Assembly: GCA_039621445.1 (NCBI GenBank)
Contig: CP154954.1
Coordinates: forward strand, 61,129,858 to 61,193,857
Source of the DNA: Euglena gracilis
Taxonomy: Eukaryota > Euglenida > Euglenophyceae > Euglenales
Direction: 5' to 3'
DNA: 64,000 nucleotides
A program made the position numbers and the translations under genes. Below are positions 30,950 to 42,071 of the stretch, one piece after another (position 1 is the first letter of the stretch; each line of letters begins with the position of its first letter). A model generated the notes under the pieces. That model did no database searches. It was not told the DNA's origin and saw only the letters and a list, made by a program, of their open reading frames with translations.

Positions 30950-32743
30950 AGCGATGTTTTAAACGACTGATAAAAGACGAGGCCCACACTGTTGGAAGCA
31001 CCATACTTCTTGACTTTGTCCTCCTCTTGTGTTTCGTGCCATCTGCCGAGGTCCTCTGTCCCAGGTCACGTTCGGGAGGGCTAAGGGCCGGCGGACCGTC
31101 ACGTCGATTGCGGCCGGACCATCGGCATCGTACCTCAAGACAAAGACATCCCCGGTCGTGAACCATCAGGGGAACCTTCCTCTCGCCTCGCTGGGAACCC
31201 AACCTTTTGAGCAAGTCCCAAGAGGTAGGATTGCACCCCGTGTCGCCGAACAATGTTGTTTCGGTGGCAACAGACGAGATGGTGGCCTCACACATCCAGG
31301 GGATTGTGGCACCTTGGGCATCCTGATGGTCCGTGGGTTGGGGTGACCACGGGTGCTCCCAGGGACCACTAGACCAGGGCTTGGAATTCCCTGGTCGGGT
31401 TCTTGCGCTAGCTGAAGGCATCACCGACGCCCAAGCCATTGCATGGGTTCATTTGGCATGTCAGTTTGAGTTTGTCAGCTCCAGAGAGAGAAGTGTGTAA
31501 CCTTTGCTGCCGCTTTTGCACACAACTGCCCCCAGAATTTCTGGGAGACGACTTCATGAGGCAACGTCCCGCAACTTCGGGGGTCATCCATGAACGATTT
31601 GACCACCGGTGGCGTCTCACATGACGCTTTGATGTCCTCCACCAGCTTCAAGTAGTCCGTCGGCAGCATTTTTGTTCCGCAAAGCGGGGGCAAATCGAAT
31701 ATGCGATCACCACAGGTTAGAAAATCCAAGGTTGCAGCCCATCTTGCGTGTGTGCGTTCAGTGCTGGGGTCTCTTATTCCCAGCCCACCAAGGCGGACTG
31801 GCCTGACTCCACTGGTCGTCTTCCAGTGGCCTTCCGGCGATGGCGCTCATTGTGTGTCGTACAGTCTTGCTAAGCAATGTGCAGTGGGCGGACGCGAGGG
31901 GGATTGGTGTTTTCCGTAGGAGGTCGTTCACCTTGCATGCATCCAAGCACATTCGGAGCATCGTGAATTGGATGTGTGAAGACGGTACCTTTTGCAGAAG
32001 GGAGCACGCCTTCAGGGCTGCTTCGCATCGTCCGAACCAAACTCGTTCTGCGAAGGTTCCATCCTCCGGGTGGGTGACGGTCACGCCCAAGGATTTGATA
32101 CCAGAACCAGGAATGTAAGGGGTGACGGGGATGCGCTGCAACAAGTTTGCCCCTTCCGGAAATGAGTTACACTCTGAGCTGAAGGCCGGACCCCAAAGTG
32201 TGCATTTCTCGATGTTCATTGCTACACCGATGGGGGGTCCTTTTTCCAGGACGACGCGTACCACCTCTTCCAGTTGGCGTGTATTGCCCACAATATGGGC
32301 ATCATCTAGATACCACGCCTGTCATCCAGACAGCACGTAAATTTCCTCCACGAGGCTCTGAATTGCCAAGGCGAAGGCAACCGGTCCACATGGGTCTCCT
32401 TGCTGCACCCCCGTCTGGCTTCAAAGGCTGCCGTCCCCCAGGAACAGGCTAGAGTGTTCGGCGTAGCACGTTTCAAGCCATGTCACCATCTCTGGACAGC
32501 GCTCACGCCGCATCAAGGAGTGTGTCCCTTCGGATTCGATTGAAGGCATTGCAGAAGTCCAGCTGCAAAACTCTCCAGTCGCGCGACTCGGCATGGTGTA
32601 GTGTGGAGACCAAGTTCTGGACACCCATACCAATGAGTCCACAGGCGTCGGCGCTGCCAACACCGAATTGCCCTGGCATCCCTTCCACCGGACAGCAGGT
32701 TGGCGCATCAAGACCTTGCCCACGAGCCGCCTTAGGCACTTAC
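30950..32743 (-). pseudogene. RLE-type non-LTR retrotransposon: RT core to endonuclease
   Basis: Read leftward. RT palm motifs come first: VLQLDFCNAFNRIRRDTLL at 32530-32560, then YLDDAHIVGNTRQLEEVVRV at about 32255-32315 with the catalytic DD. A thumb-like region follows, and then LTCGDRIFDLPPLCGTKMLP. Next is a zinc pattern CPRCHNPLDV..GHHLVCCHRN near 31250-31320. Last is an endonuclease-like DVFVLRYDADGPAAIDVTVR near 31085-31125. The order RT, zinc motif, PD-(D/E)xK domain is that of RLE-type non-LTR elements. Several frameshifts (near 32680, 31740, 31400 and 31150) and stops show it is dead. Confidence 0.75.
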
Positions 32744-32745
32744 CT

Positions 32746-32943
32746 GATGGGGGGTCGGCACACCCCTCCCCCCCCCCCCTACCAACCCCCTCGCCACGCC
32801 ATTTTGCCCCCCCTCCCCCCCCTTTTCAGACCCCCTCGCCACGCTATGTCAGGCCCGCCAAAGAAAATTTTCTTGGAAAACCCCCGCGCACCCCTCCCCC
32901 CCCCATCCGGGACCCCTCGGCACGGCGTGCCGACCCCCCGATG
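32746..32943. mobile_element. 190-bp MITE in the RT gene
   Basis: Element 32750-32939 starts GGGGGTCGGCACAC and ends GTGCCGACCCCCC. It is flanked by GATG on both sides (32746-32749 and 32940-32943). Inside are two CCCCCTCGCCACGC words and a GGCACGGCGTGCC palindrome. Confidence 0.75.
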
Positions 32944-33614
32944 CGTACCTTCGCGTGATGGATCTTGTTGGACGGGAATAGGGTTGTGCCTGAAAAATAA
33001 ATGAAAATTTTCATTGAAAAATTTCAATTGAAAATTGAAAAATATATATTTTTTTTTTCAAACTTGAAAAATATCATTTCCCTTTACATACACGTTGATT
33101 GCCAACAGAAGGGGCTAACACAAGGAAATTCAAGTTTCAGGAGCATTTTCTTTTACAAAAGGATGCCATGACGTTGTGGGTTGGCTCCCCATGTGTAGAA
33201 GTGAGGGGTTGGCCCCCCCCCGAGGTTTTGGAAGAAAAATTTGAGCAGTGTGTGATTTACTCACCACACTCTTCGAGTTTTTTTCCCCTTCAATTTCTCA
33301 CATTAAGAATTCAGCTTTTCATTGAACTTTTGTGTGTGTGTTGGACGTTGCTGCCGTCTCGCCAAACAAGGCCAGAACTCATGGGGGTTGTGCCCCCGCG
33401 TCCTCCCCGCGTCCCCCCCCCCCCCGCGTCCCCCCCGCGTCCCCACCAAGTGGCTTGTCCTTTTTTGAAGAGGCTTTTCTGCACTGTCCCGGCATGCTTG
33501 CTGTGATGAAATGAAGAGGGGAGAAAGAAACAGAATGTTGCAAAAATAAGTGAGAAGTCAAAATTTTATCCTTGCCCAACAAAAAACAATATTTGTTTGC
33601 TCCCCCGCTACGAC

Positions 33615-33725
33615 CCCCACCTGACCCTTACCCTAACCCCAACCCTGGCCCAAACCCTCAATTGAATTGGGTTTGGGTTAGGGTTTGGGTTTATTGTTAG
33701 GTTATATTTAGGGTCAGGGTTGACG
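33615..33725. repeat. degenerate telomere-like repeats, cluster 1
   Basis: CCCTTACCCTAACCCCAACC on one arm and GGGTTTGGGTTAGGGTTTGG on the other, around AATTGAATT. The two arms point toward each other, forming a rough inverted pair. Confidence 0.7.
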
Positions 33726-34048
33726 TTTTTTTCAAAAAAAACAAGAATATATTTGTTTGAGAAACAAAATTTGAGCCATTTTTTGAGTAAAAAGTTTGAA
33801 AGTCATTTTTGGGTTATCAAAAAGTGACGTCTCTCAGTTTTTTCAGATCCTTCATAAAAACATGTGGTTGGCAAGGTGTCACAGTTGTGAAAGCCAGCAC
33901 CCTTTGCAGACTACGAAGGATGCAGAGATTAAAAATCACTGCTTTGTTAAAAAAGGAAAGCACTTTTCGCCCAAACCCTCCATGACGTTTTTTTTTATAA
34001 AAAAAATCATGTTTTTTTGTTTCAAAGGAAAACGAGCCGACAACCTTG

Positions 34049-34082
34049 ATTAGGGTTAGGATTAGGGTTAGGGTTTGAATCT
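34049..34082. repeat. degenerate telomere-like repeats, cluster 2
   Basis: GATTAGGGTTAGGATTAGGG continuing into TTAGGGTTTG, on the G-rich strand, 330 bp from cluster 1 and inside the same hAT-like element. Confidence 0.75.
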
Positions 34083-34190
34083 GCCGTTTGGGGGTCGGTG
34101 GTGGGGATGCACACGGCGAACAATTACCCCCAAAAGTAGAAATAGAAGTTTTGGCAGATTTTGGTTTGCCCCCCTCAAAGTGGCCATTTT

Positions 34191-34215
34191 CCTTCGGCGC
34201 CTTTGGCGCCGAAGG
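34191..34215. repeat. 11-bp-stem micro-hairpin
   Basis: CCTTCGGCGCC, loop TTT, then its perfect complement. This is the longest of the GGCGCC-type hairpins found in MITE or transposon cores in this window. Confidence 0.85.
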
Positions 34216-34871
34216 CCAAAATCTGACCCCCCCCCCAGAGTGGCCATTTTGGGGTCCAACAAAGCCTAGAGGGTGGCCACTTTGAGGGGGTGGTGAGGGT
34301 AGATGGTAATGCCGTTTAGAACTGCATTTTAAAACAACCCCTTTTTTTTGCCAATTTATTCTTTTTATTAAAAAAAAACACATTTTTTGTTCTTTTTTTA
34401 AAAAAAATTAAAAAAATTGTGGTGCCCCCGCGTCCCCCCCCCCGCGTCCCCAACACCCCCATGGAGGTGGCGAAAATTTTCCTTTTTTCAATTTGGGGTT
34501 GTTGTTTGGTGGATTTGTACCAAGATGTAAAAAACTGCCACATTTTTTGTCACATCCAATACCATTTTTCAAATAATGAACAGTTTAGAAGCAAAATTAC
34601 GATTTTGAACTGAAAATTGGCCCACATGAAGGCACTTCAGAAGCCTCGTGACCCCCACCCATGTGGTTTGTCAAATTCATTTCCAAAGGCATGTGTGGAC
34701 AATGGGATACCCTTTATGGCTCAATATCGAGGAATGAGGATCACCTTCCCAAATTGGGAACACTGCCTTCATATTTTTTCAAAATATTTTTCTTATTTTT
34801 GAAATTTTTCATGAATTTTTTCAATTGAATTGAAAAATATTTTCCAGTCCAGGCACAACCCTAGACGGGAA

Positions 34872-35466
34872 CCTGGTTTCCGGCATCGTCCACGGCACTG
34901 GAGGGTTTTACCTTGCGAAGCGCTGTGAGGCGGGCAGAGGTGAGAATCTCCGCAGCACTGGCTGGCCTCCCCTCATTGATGCACCGGTACACGAAGGTTG
35001 TGAAGCCTTCCAAGAGTGTCTCAGCCTGGCTCCCAGCCTCTCTGCTGAGCATGTCCTTCACGCGGTCAGGCTTAAGCCCCGAAAGCCCGGCCGCAGACTC
35101 CTTTCCAAAGCTGAAGACGGCTTTGCGCACCAAGGACAATCGATCCCTCCTTTCGTCCTCGTCAGCTGGTGGCGGGATGCACGTCCGCTTCTCTGGGGGC
35201 CCTCGGCCTGGCAGCTCTTCGGGTGGGTGCAAGTCTTTCAACCGTTGATGTACAACGGGGGTTCTGTCATCTTGGACGCCATCAGGCAAGAGGATTTGGA
35301 AGACTTTACCAACGGCCCCCTTGCTGACCAGCTTTTCAAGGCGGCGCACGAAGCCCTCCTCCTGCGCTTCCTCTTCGCGGCGTACCTGCCCCCTTGTGCG
35401 TATGGTTTGGTTCATTTGCGGGCGTCGGGTGGATTCCTTCCAGCTGTCCGCCACTGTCCGCTTCAA
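34872..35466 (-). pseudogene. RLE-type RT, N-terminal part
   Basis: Minus-strand continuation upstream of the hAT-like insertion: FVRRLEKLVSKGAVGKVFQI, then KESAAGLSGLKPDRVKDMLS, then TSARLTALRKVKPSSAVDDA. The AAG-SGL-PD and ARL-AL-K wording is the conserved RT N-terminal region of this non-LTR group. The frame stops within the first codons of the inserted element. Without the hAT-like element and the MITE it would be contiguous with the RT core at 32743 and left. Confidence 0.75.
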
Positions 35467-36950
35467 ATATGCTTCGACCCTCCCGCAAATGGCCCTACCC
35501 AGACATCCCTAATGTCCGCGTCCTCCCTTCCCAAGGGGGGCCAACACTGCCTTCGGGAATGCCCAAAGAGCACGTGGGCTTGTCATTGAATGCCCGCAGA
35601 AGGGTGGAGTACGTGTCGGTGACAGCAAACAGTGCAGCCATGCAACAAGCTCTGGGAGATACAACCCCTGCAGGCTAAGATCAAAGGAAAAGTGGACACT
35701 GCTGGAAGCGCCCCCTTCGGGATCTTCGATACTGTCCCCTGAGAATTGAGAGAGATTTCGGTCCATGAAGGGGTCAGATCCGGGCCTGGCAATGTCAAGG
35801 GGACTCCGAACTTCAAACTCCGTGTCCATGTCTAGGTCGTTTTCCTCGAGAGCGCTCGGACAGATCAAGCAGTAGAGTTTGGTCATTTTGATGGTGAAGT
35901 TCACCGTTTGAAACTTCACCGAGGGGTCCTGGACACCCCTCCCCCCCTTTGCCTAACCCATCGGTGAACTTCATCGGTGAAGTCCCCTCAAAGTTGTCCG
36001 CGCTCCGGTCAACGGGAGTGCAGCTTCCGGCGGTGGTCGGCTGAGGAGGGTCTGCAGCGGGTGTTGGAGGTCCCTCGCGTCCTACGTGGATGCCATCTCC
36101 GCGGGCCCCGCAGCGGTGGGAGGCAATGTGGTTGTTGCCAAGAGGAATCCCACGGCTCGTGCTGGGTCAGTCGTGATGTCAATGTCCATCAGTCCTTGCA
36201 GGGGTCTTTCGGGGGGGCCAGGCCCTGGGTTCGCCTCGATGTCTGCGCACGATAGCAAGCATGCTCCACGTGCCTGGCTACCGTGAATGCGCTCGTTATC
36301 ACTTTCGCCCTTTCCAAGTCCCGGTGCGGTTTTTGGACAGGCGCCGGCGGCAACCCGCTATGGAGCATCCTCAAGATGCACGGTAGGCTCATCCCTGCGA
36401 CGGCGTGGATGGCGGCGGCCAGTGACCTGCCCGCCGGCGCTGTGTTTTTTGCCGCCTTGGTTTGCCGTCATGTCATCCAGCGTGAAGAGGTCGTCGTTCC
36501 CACCCGCGCCGGGGATGGACACGGGCTGCGAAGGAGTGTTTGCGCTTCGAGTAGGGGCCTTGGGTTGGCTCCGATGCAGCGGTCTTTTTTTGTGTTAATC
36601 TGTTTTGGGAAGACGAGCTTGTCATCAAGTCCCCGTCCTTGATTAAGGTCCTACTGGCCGTTCGGCTGTGGGAGATTTTCGACCTTGGTGATCTCGGCCG
36701 GCACCTCCAACAGTGGTGGCCTTTTTGGTTTGCGTTTCAGGGTGTATGTTTTCGAAGGTGCACGGCTTCGGAAGATGACCGCTATGGAGGCTCCGCTGCG
36801 TCCGTCCGGCCAGGTATTGGAGTTCGGCGACCTCGGAAACCCCCTACTTGACCCCCTCAGGTGCCATTGGTAGTCCACCAACGCCCAGACTTCTTCACGG
36901 GTGAAGCGCTTTCCCAATGAGGTGAGGCGGTTGTTTTCTAAAACCTGCCC
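35467..36950. other. upstream part of the RLE element or unrelated DNA
   Basis: Minus-strand ORFs at 35919-35509 and 36917-36651 (FTREEVWALVDYQWHLRG, then a basic RAPSKTYTLKRKPKRPPLL) could be ORF1-type or N-terminal sequence of the RLE element. I cannot confirm this. 35885-35990 contains paired GGTGAAGTTCACC-like inverted repeats. Confidence 0.3.
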
Positions 36951-37840
36951 CAGGGGTTTGACTTATGCAGAACGTGTGGGCGAGCATGAACACAAGGGTG
37001 AAGCACCGGGAGGGCTCTGGGTGGCTGAATCTCACCCTGCTGACCTTTGGGGACTGGTGGCCCAATGCTTGCCAAAGCTGAAACAAAATGCTGCTGGCTG
37101 GGATTGGATCTCCCAGGGCCAGCTACAAAGATGTGGTGCATGGGGTCTGTTGGCCCAATGGTTGCAAATCCAATGTGAAATGCTGCTGGGTGGGTGGCTG
37201 ACTCCCACCTTGCTGTAGATCGGGGGCTGTTGGTCCAATGCCTGTCAAATGCTGCTTGCTGTTTGTTTCCTCCTGCACCATTTGCATTTGGCAAAGGCAA
37301 AAGACATTGGCCAAAACAACTTGGAAGATCACAATGTGCAGCATGTGTGGAGTGCTTGTTACAGTTGCAGTGGGAGTCAATGTGGGCTCGACCTCTGCTG
37401 CAATTGTTTCCAGCACCTTGGGCTCCATGATGAACCAAAATGTCTCAACAATCTGTTCACAGCTGGTTCCACCAATCTTGCTGTCGATGTCCTCGGTGTT
37501 CTCTCCAGGGATTGCCTCCTGGGCACCCCTTTTGGGGCTGAACTTCACAGAATCTCCAGGGCCCATTTGGGCTGGGGGTGGATCTCCCAGGGCTTGAATT
37601 ACAGTTGTCGATGTCACATATGTCGATATTGCTGGGTGGCAGAACCTCACCCTGCTACTCCTGGGGCAGGATCTCCCAGGGCCTGAGTCACAGATGTCCA
37701 TGTCGATGCTGATGGGTGGCTGAATCGCACCCTGCAGCAATCCACACTTCAAACCTTGGGGTTGCTTGTTGGTCACCGTTGTCCTTCTGAACTTCGGGCC
37801 CCACTCGGGGCTTTCAGGCCATGAGCACATGTGGAGACGA
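36950..37840. repeat. imperfect tandem duplications around GGATCTCCCAGGGCC
   Basis: The word GATCTCCCAGGGCC/T recurs at about 37107, 37590 and 37670, with GCTGCTGGGTGGGTGGCTGA-type spacers. The minus-strand ORF 37830-37123 includes SKIGGTSCEQIVETFWFIME and a hydrophobic HIVIFQVVLANVFCLCQMQM, which may be a real exon fragment. Origin unknown. Confidence 0.4.
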
Positions 37841-38077
37841 AAAAAAATAGATAACTCAGAAACAGCAGCCGGAATTAGGATCAGGCAAAAATTAATCTGG
37901 ATCGTGGAGTGAGTTTTTTCTGTCTCACAGTGTGAGCCTCAGGCGTCTGGAAGCCATTGTTAAAGAGCGGTATTATCCATTCGGTATTACTACCGAGTGG
38001 TATTTTCATCCCCACGGTAGTGGGTAGTCGGCCGACTACCCACTGCCCCCCCTGTCTACTGTCCGGCACCGGGGATC

Positions 38078-40500
38078 GGTGAGCCTCTCAAACCTCCCAA
38101 ACCCACCCCCCGCAACGCTACTCACCCTCGATCATAAGAAGCATGGCCAAAAAGGAGGAAAGGATTTGACAGGGGAGGATTTGTTTGCGGGGCATGCCTG
38201 TGGATGGCGGGGCGAGGTGCATTCCTCATGGGAGCAAATGCATGCTGCCCCCCCCATTACCATGCCCCCCCCCCCCTAGTTAGTCACCCCCCCCCTATTA
38301 GTCACCCTTGGGCCCCAGAAAAAAAAATTTGAAAAGGAAATATTTTTCTTTAAAAAAAACACCGAATTTGGCCATCGGAATTTTTTTTGATGGTTGCCAT
38401 CCATGAAAAGTGTCCTGGAATGCCCAAAAACAACCTTGAAATCCCCAGGAATTTGGGCAGGGGGCAAAATTTGGGCATAAATTGACCCCCCCCAGTTAGT
38501 CACCCCCCCTGTTAGTCACCCTTGGCCAAATTCCCCTCCCAAGGGGGTGACTAAATGGGGTGGGTGGGGCACGGTATGTACCCCCCCCCCCGGAGGTACA
38601 TAATGGGGGGGTACACAATGGGGGGGGCATGGCAATTTCTTCGGGTAAGGACTTTCTTCCAAAATGGATGACCAAAGGCTTGCCGGAAAATGGGCCTTCC
38701 ACCAAGGACAAAGGAACATTTGGGTTCATGCAGATCGCCACCTTTGAGCACTTGTTGCCTTAGGAAAGTGGGCATCAATGCCTTTGGCATCTTTTTGCTC
38801 TTCGTTCATCCCCATTTTCCAAAAACCAAGTGCATTTGCAAATTGTCAATGTTAGACTTTGCGAAGGTTGGGACTTCCTGAGCAAGCGCAACGTGTATTT
38901 CACATTGAAAATTTGTTACCAAACAAATTTTGCACCACCCAACAGTGCCACTGGGCTGAAAATGAGCATGAACTCCTCGATTCTTCCTCCCAGCCCGACT
39001 TGGGGATAGACATATTCTTTTGGCCATCAAAAGAACTGTGACATATAAGGATATAGGAGGTCAAAAAACCTATACCTATACCCATATCTCCCTATACCCC
39101 TGTATCCCTATATCCAACCTTCATGCCAGGCACAGTGGGGGGGGGTCGAGGGGGAAGTGCAACTCCGAATCACTTTTTGAACCCATGGGATGTCAATCTT
39201 CCGTTTCCCTCAAGGCCCGAGGGGGGCCACGCGCGCCGCTCGGGGGGATCCCGGAGCCTCGGTCAGAGAAAAGCCAATGCAGGCACATAAGAAAAAAAGT
39301 TCGCGAAAACAAAAAAACGCGTCTTTTTTGAGGCTCAAAAATGGTCAAAATGATCATTCTTTGAGGCACTTTTTTGACCAAAAAATGCCAAAAATGATAT
39401 TTTGGGCAAGTTTTCAGAAATTTTCATAAAAGTCCATGAGCCATCAACTTCAAAATGAGGAGTTTGAGAGGAAAAAGAGCAAAATTTCACACATCAAAAT
39501 TTGACACTTAACCATCAAAACAGTGAAGTTCACCAGTGAAATTCACCGGTCGAGGGCACCTAATGGACGACCTTGGAATGGGTTGTCCCCCTCTGGGGAC
39601 CCTGGGCGGGGGGTTGATGGTAGGCCGGGCTGCTGGGTCGGTCTGGTCCAATGGCCCTGCTGAGGCTGGGCTGAGGCATGTATATCGAAACCTGGCACCT
39701 GCCTCCCCCCATGCTCAATGAACGCCCCAGTTCGGACTGTCTAGATTCTCACCTTCGTGTTCATTGGGCTTGGGGGGGGGGTAAGGTAGTTTTTCTGGGA
39801 ACTTCAAGGACCTGGCGTCCCAAAGAATCGGCAGGACCCTCCAAGGAGTCATTGGGGGGGGGGGTCGGCCGCCGAGTGTTTCGTGGTGATTTTTTTACGG
39901 GCTTGTGGGGTGGGGAGTCGGCCATGGTCACCCCTTTTTTTGGCACTTGGAAGGGGGGTCGCAGTTATAGAGGGGGGATCGACCATCACTGCAGCGTAGG
40001 TCAACTCCCCCACACCCCCCCATGACCGAGGGTGATCGAGACGACTGTGGGATGACCACGGTAGACCTCACATCCCCCAGGCCAGAATCAGGAGAGAAAT
40101 GAAAATCTGTGCTGTTTTTTTCCCTTCAAAAAGCACGTTGTTTCTTTTTCTGTTAAAACACAAAAAAACCACACATGGTGGGGCCCCCCCAGGGACCTTA
40201 AAAAAGAAGCCTTCCCAGGGGGAGGGTGGCTTTATTTGGCGGTTGATGAGCTGCCGCTGAAGAACAGAAATGACTGAAATTTTTTGAGTCTGTGTTTGGG
40301 CCGATTTCGAGCGTTTTGGGACAATGTTTTAGGGGGCCTCAGAGCAACCGCAGTGCCTTCGGCGCCAAAGGTCCCTGCCCCAGGCTCCCCCTAACTCTTG
40401 GCCTCAATGCAGTTTCTTGACATAGAGTTTTTTTTAGAGTTTTTTTTAATATTTACATTTTTGTATCTTCTTCTTGCTTGCTTTTTTCTCTGAGATTAAT
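38078..40500. other. intergenic interval with MITE debris
   Basis: 38277-38560 has TTAGTCACCCCCCC at the left and GGGGGTGACTAA at the right, a likely MITE. 38577-38625 is a GTACCCCCC/GGGGGGTAC foldback. 39045-39120 is a CTATA-rich inverted repeat. 39527-39552 repeats the GTGAAGTTCACC word seen at 35889. No coding region is supported before the lectin gene. A promoter was not identified. Confidence 0.4.
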
Positions 40501-40534
40501 CAGTCTTTTTCTACCCTGCAGGGTTTTTTCCATC

Positions 40535-40701
40535 ATGTGCCTTCTTCATGCAGTTTTGTTGAGCCTCTTCTTCAAAAACTACATTTGTGTGGCATCTATC
40601 GGCTTCGAGGCACCTTTCAACAATGTTGATGCATCGGGTGACAGGCAGGTGAAGGACTGGACGACCACAGGGGATGCAAAGGTGCTGCAGAATTTTGTGA
40701 G
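40535..40701 (+). CDS. lectin gene exon A: signal peptide and start of lectin domain
   Basis: Begins at ATG 40535 with a hydrophobic leader (MCLLHAVLLSLFFKNYICVA). The family N-terminus follows (FEAPFNNVDASGDRQVKDW, then GDAKVLQNFV). The frame is open upstream to a good acceptor at 40521 (TTTTTCTACCCTGCAG), so a further 5' exon is possible. Donor AG|GTTGAC; ends in phase 2. Confidence 0.85.
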
Positions 40702-41131
40702 GTTGACACATGCTCGAGAAGCATGGTTGTCCTCTCGGTGGACGCTTTCTGTGAACAACCCAAAAAATGTCCCGAAACCCCCCTTGAATTTGATGAAACT
40801 TCTGATTTTCATGGACAACCAAAATTTATCAAAAGAAATCGCCAGAAAAAGTATTGAAACACTGCATAAAGCAACAAGGAAGAAGTCTTGGGATCCTGAC
40901 AGTTGTATTTTTTCCCTGCAGTTGTGCTCAGTCAATAAAAAAATATCAAGGAACCTCCCAGGTCCAATGTGTGTTAATGTTTTTTTGTTTCTGGTGTTCA
41001 TTAGATGCGATTTTCCCACAAACACGTTTCATCGGATTTGAACCTGTGCCATAGGAGGGAGTTGTTCACAAACTTCTTTTTGGCAAGTATTTTGTAACCC
41101 GAAGAATTTCTTTCTTCAATGCTGTGCAGAG

Positions 41132-41231
41132 GATACCATGGCCTCAAAACAAAAGTGGTGCCTTCTGGTCAGACCGACAGCTGGGGGTGCAGGAATTTTC
41201 GGCACTTTTAAAGTTCCGTATGAGTGGCCAG
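41132..41231 (+). CDS. lectin gene exon B
   Basis: Completes the Arg codon split with exon A and reads IPWPQNKSGAFWSDRQLGVQ, then EFSALLKFRMSGQ. This is the strand pair equivalent to the family's RLT-DRQ-K-G-LWS region followed by an F-V-FK/R strand. Acceptor TGCAGAG|G, donor CAG|GTGTGC, ends in phase 0. Confidence 0.9.
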
Positions 41232-41280
41232 GTGTGCTCGCATTTAATTTGAATGAAGCTGGGGTATATTTCCTGTTCAG

Positions 41281-41427
41281 GAGAAGACTGAGTTTGGTGA
41301 AGGGCTGGCGTTATGGTTTGTGCAAAGCCCAATGGTGCCTGGGACGTTCCATGGTTTCACCGAGCAGTTCACTGGATTTGGTCTCATTTTTGACAATTAT
41401 CGACCCTCTGGATCAAGGTCCCATCTT
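41281..41427 (+). CDS. lectin gene exon C: sugar-binding loop region
   Basis: Separated from exon B by a 49-bp intron. Reads EKTEFGEGLALWFVQSP, then GTFHGFTEQFTGFGLIFDNY. These are the GDG-ALW and F-G-IFDTY signature blocks of L-type lectins. Two oddities: Glu replaces the usual Asp in GDG, and RPSG follows DNY where an Asn is expected. The donor is either at 41417 (AG|GTCCCA, phase 2) or 41427 (CTT|GTTCAG, phase 0). Only the second matches the phase of exon D. Confidence 0.9.
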
Positions 41428-41663
41428 GTTCAGCATTCTCTCCTTTGTCACCGACCTTGTTGTACCGTTTATCACTGGCCAATTCCCCCAAGACTGGTCC
41501 AAACCCTTCCCCTCCAGGGGAACACTTTCCACTTTCAAAATACCAGTCAGTCATTTTTCAAAATCCAATGTCTCTCCCCCCCCCACCTGGGGCATCGTTC
41601 ACTCTTGCCACTCCAGCCAAAATGCATTTGCTCTCTGGTGCTTTTAAGGCCACATGTCGCATA

Positions 41664-41832
41664 CCCCCCCCCCCTTATTCTCCCCCCCCCTTATTGTCCC
41701 TGGGCCCCGGCCGACGGGGGATTTTTTGGCCCGGCCAATGAAATTCCTTTGGTACCCCCTTATTGCCCCCCCCCTTATTGTCCGGTCGGGCCTCCCGGGG
41801 AGAGGTCGGTGGGACAATAAGGGGGGGGGTAC
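41664..41832. mobile_element. MITE in lectin intron C
   Basis: Left CCCCCTTATTCTCCC, right GGGACAATAAGGGGGGG, with a second CCCTTATTGTCC inside and a GGCCCCGGCC centre. About 160 bp. Confidence 0.65.
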
Positions 41833-42012
41833 ATTCTTGTTTTTACAGAGAGTTTTCTGGAAGTTCCTTTCTGACCTCAACTTGACTTTTTCAACACTGA
41901 GGATGAGGATTACCAGACATTTCATTGTCCAATAAGATGCGGTCCAGACACCTTCTGACATTCCAAGCATTCCAATCATCGTTTGCTGTCCTTTTGATTT
42001 TTTAATATCAAG

Positions 42013-42071
42013 AAGATTGCTGCCTGTGACATTCAGTTGGTCATCAACGATGGACAGGCAGGGTTCAACAA
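42013..42071 (+). CDS. lectin gene exon D
   Basis: Acceptor TATCAAG|, reading KIAACDIQLVINDGQAGFNK. This corresponds to the HKD-(I/V)-(L)-(V)-NDG strand of the lectin fold. Donor AA|GTGGGTG, phase 2. Confidence 0.8.

Larger units (their letters stand above)
32979..34863. mobile_element. hAT-like element 2 in the RT gene
   Basis: The 8-bp duplication GACGGGAA (32971-32978 and 34864-34871) flanks a 1885-bp insertion. Perfect 14-bp inverted termini TAGGGTTGTGCCTG are followed by AT-rich subterminal inverted repeats (CAATTGAAAATTGAAAAATA, CAATTGAATTGAAAAATA). The 8-bp TSD and the TAGGG terminus fit hAT. It has no transposase; the interior contains CCCCGCGTCC runs, telomere-like repeats and a long GGCGCC hairpin. 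Confidence 0.9.
27211..38069. mobile_element. MULE-like element 3, large composite
   Basis: The left terminus has a G run followed by GTAGTCGACCGACAACCC and further TAGTCGG palindromes. Inward lies GGATGAAAATACCGG. The right terminus at 37966-38069 is the inverted counterpart (GGTATTTTCATCC inside, GTCGGCCGACTACCCAC and CCTGTCTAC at the end). CGGGGATC occurs at 27203-27210 and 38070-38077, eight of nine bases of a likely 9-bp TSD. The 10.9-kb interior is composite: a minisatellite, dispersed repeat R, an RLE-type RT with two insertions, and unexplained DNA. No transposase was recognised. Confidence 0.65.

Noticed and set aside
33615-34082. True telomere or chromosome end
   Set aside because: Repeats are degenerate, in both orientations, and enclosed by a hAT-like element with perfect TSDs.
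40478-40534. TTG-initiated upstream extension of lectin exon A
   Set aside because: Sequence is T-rich intron-like and contains a good acceptor at 40521; ATG 40535 gives a sensible signal peptide. An upstream exon remains possible.
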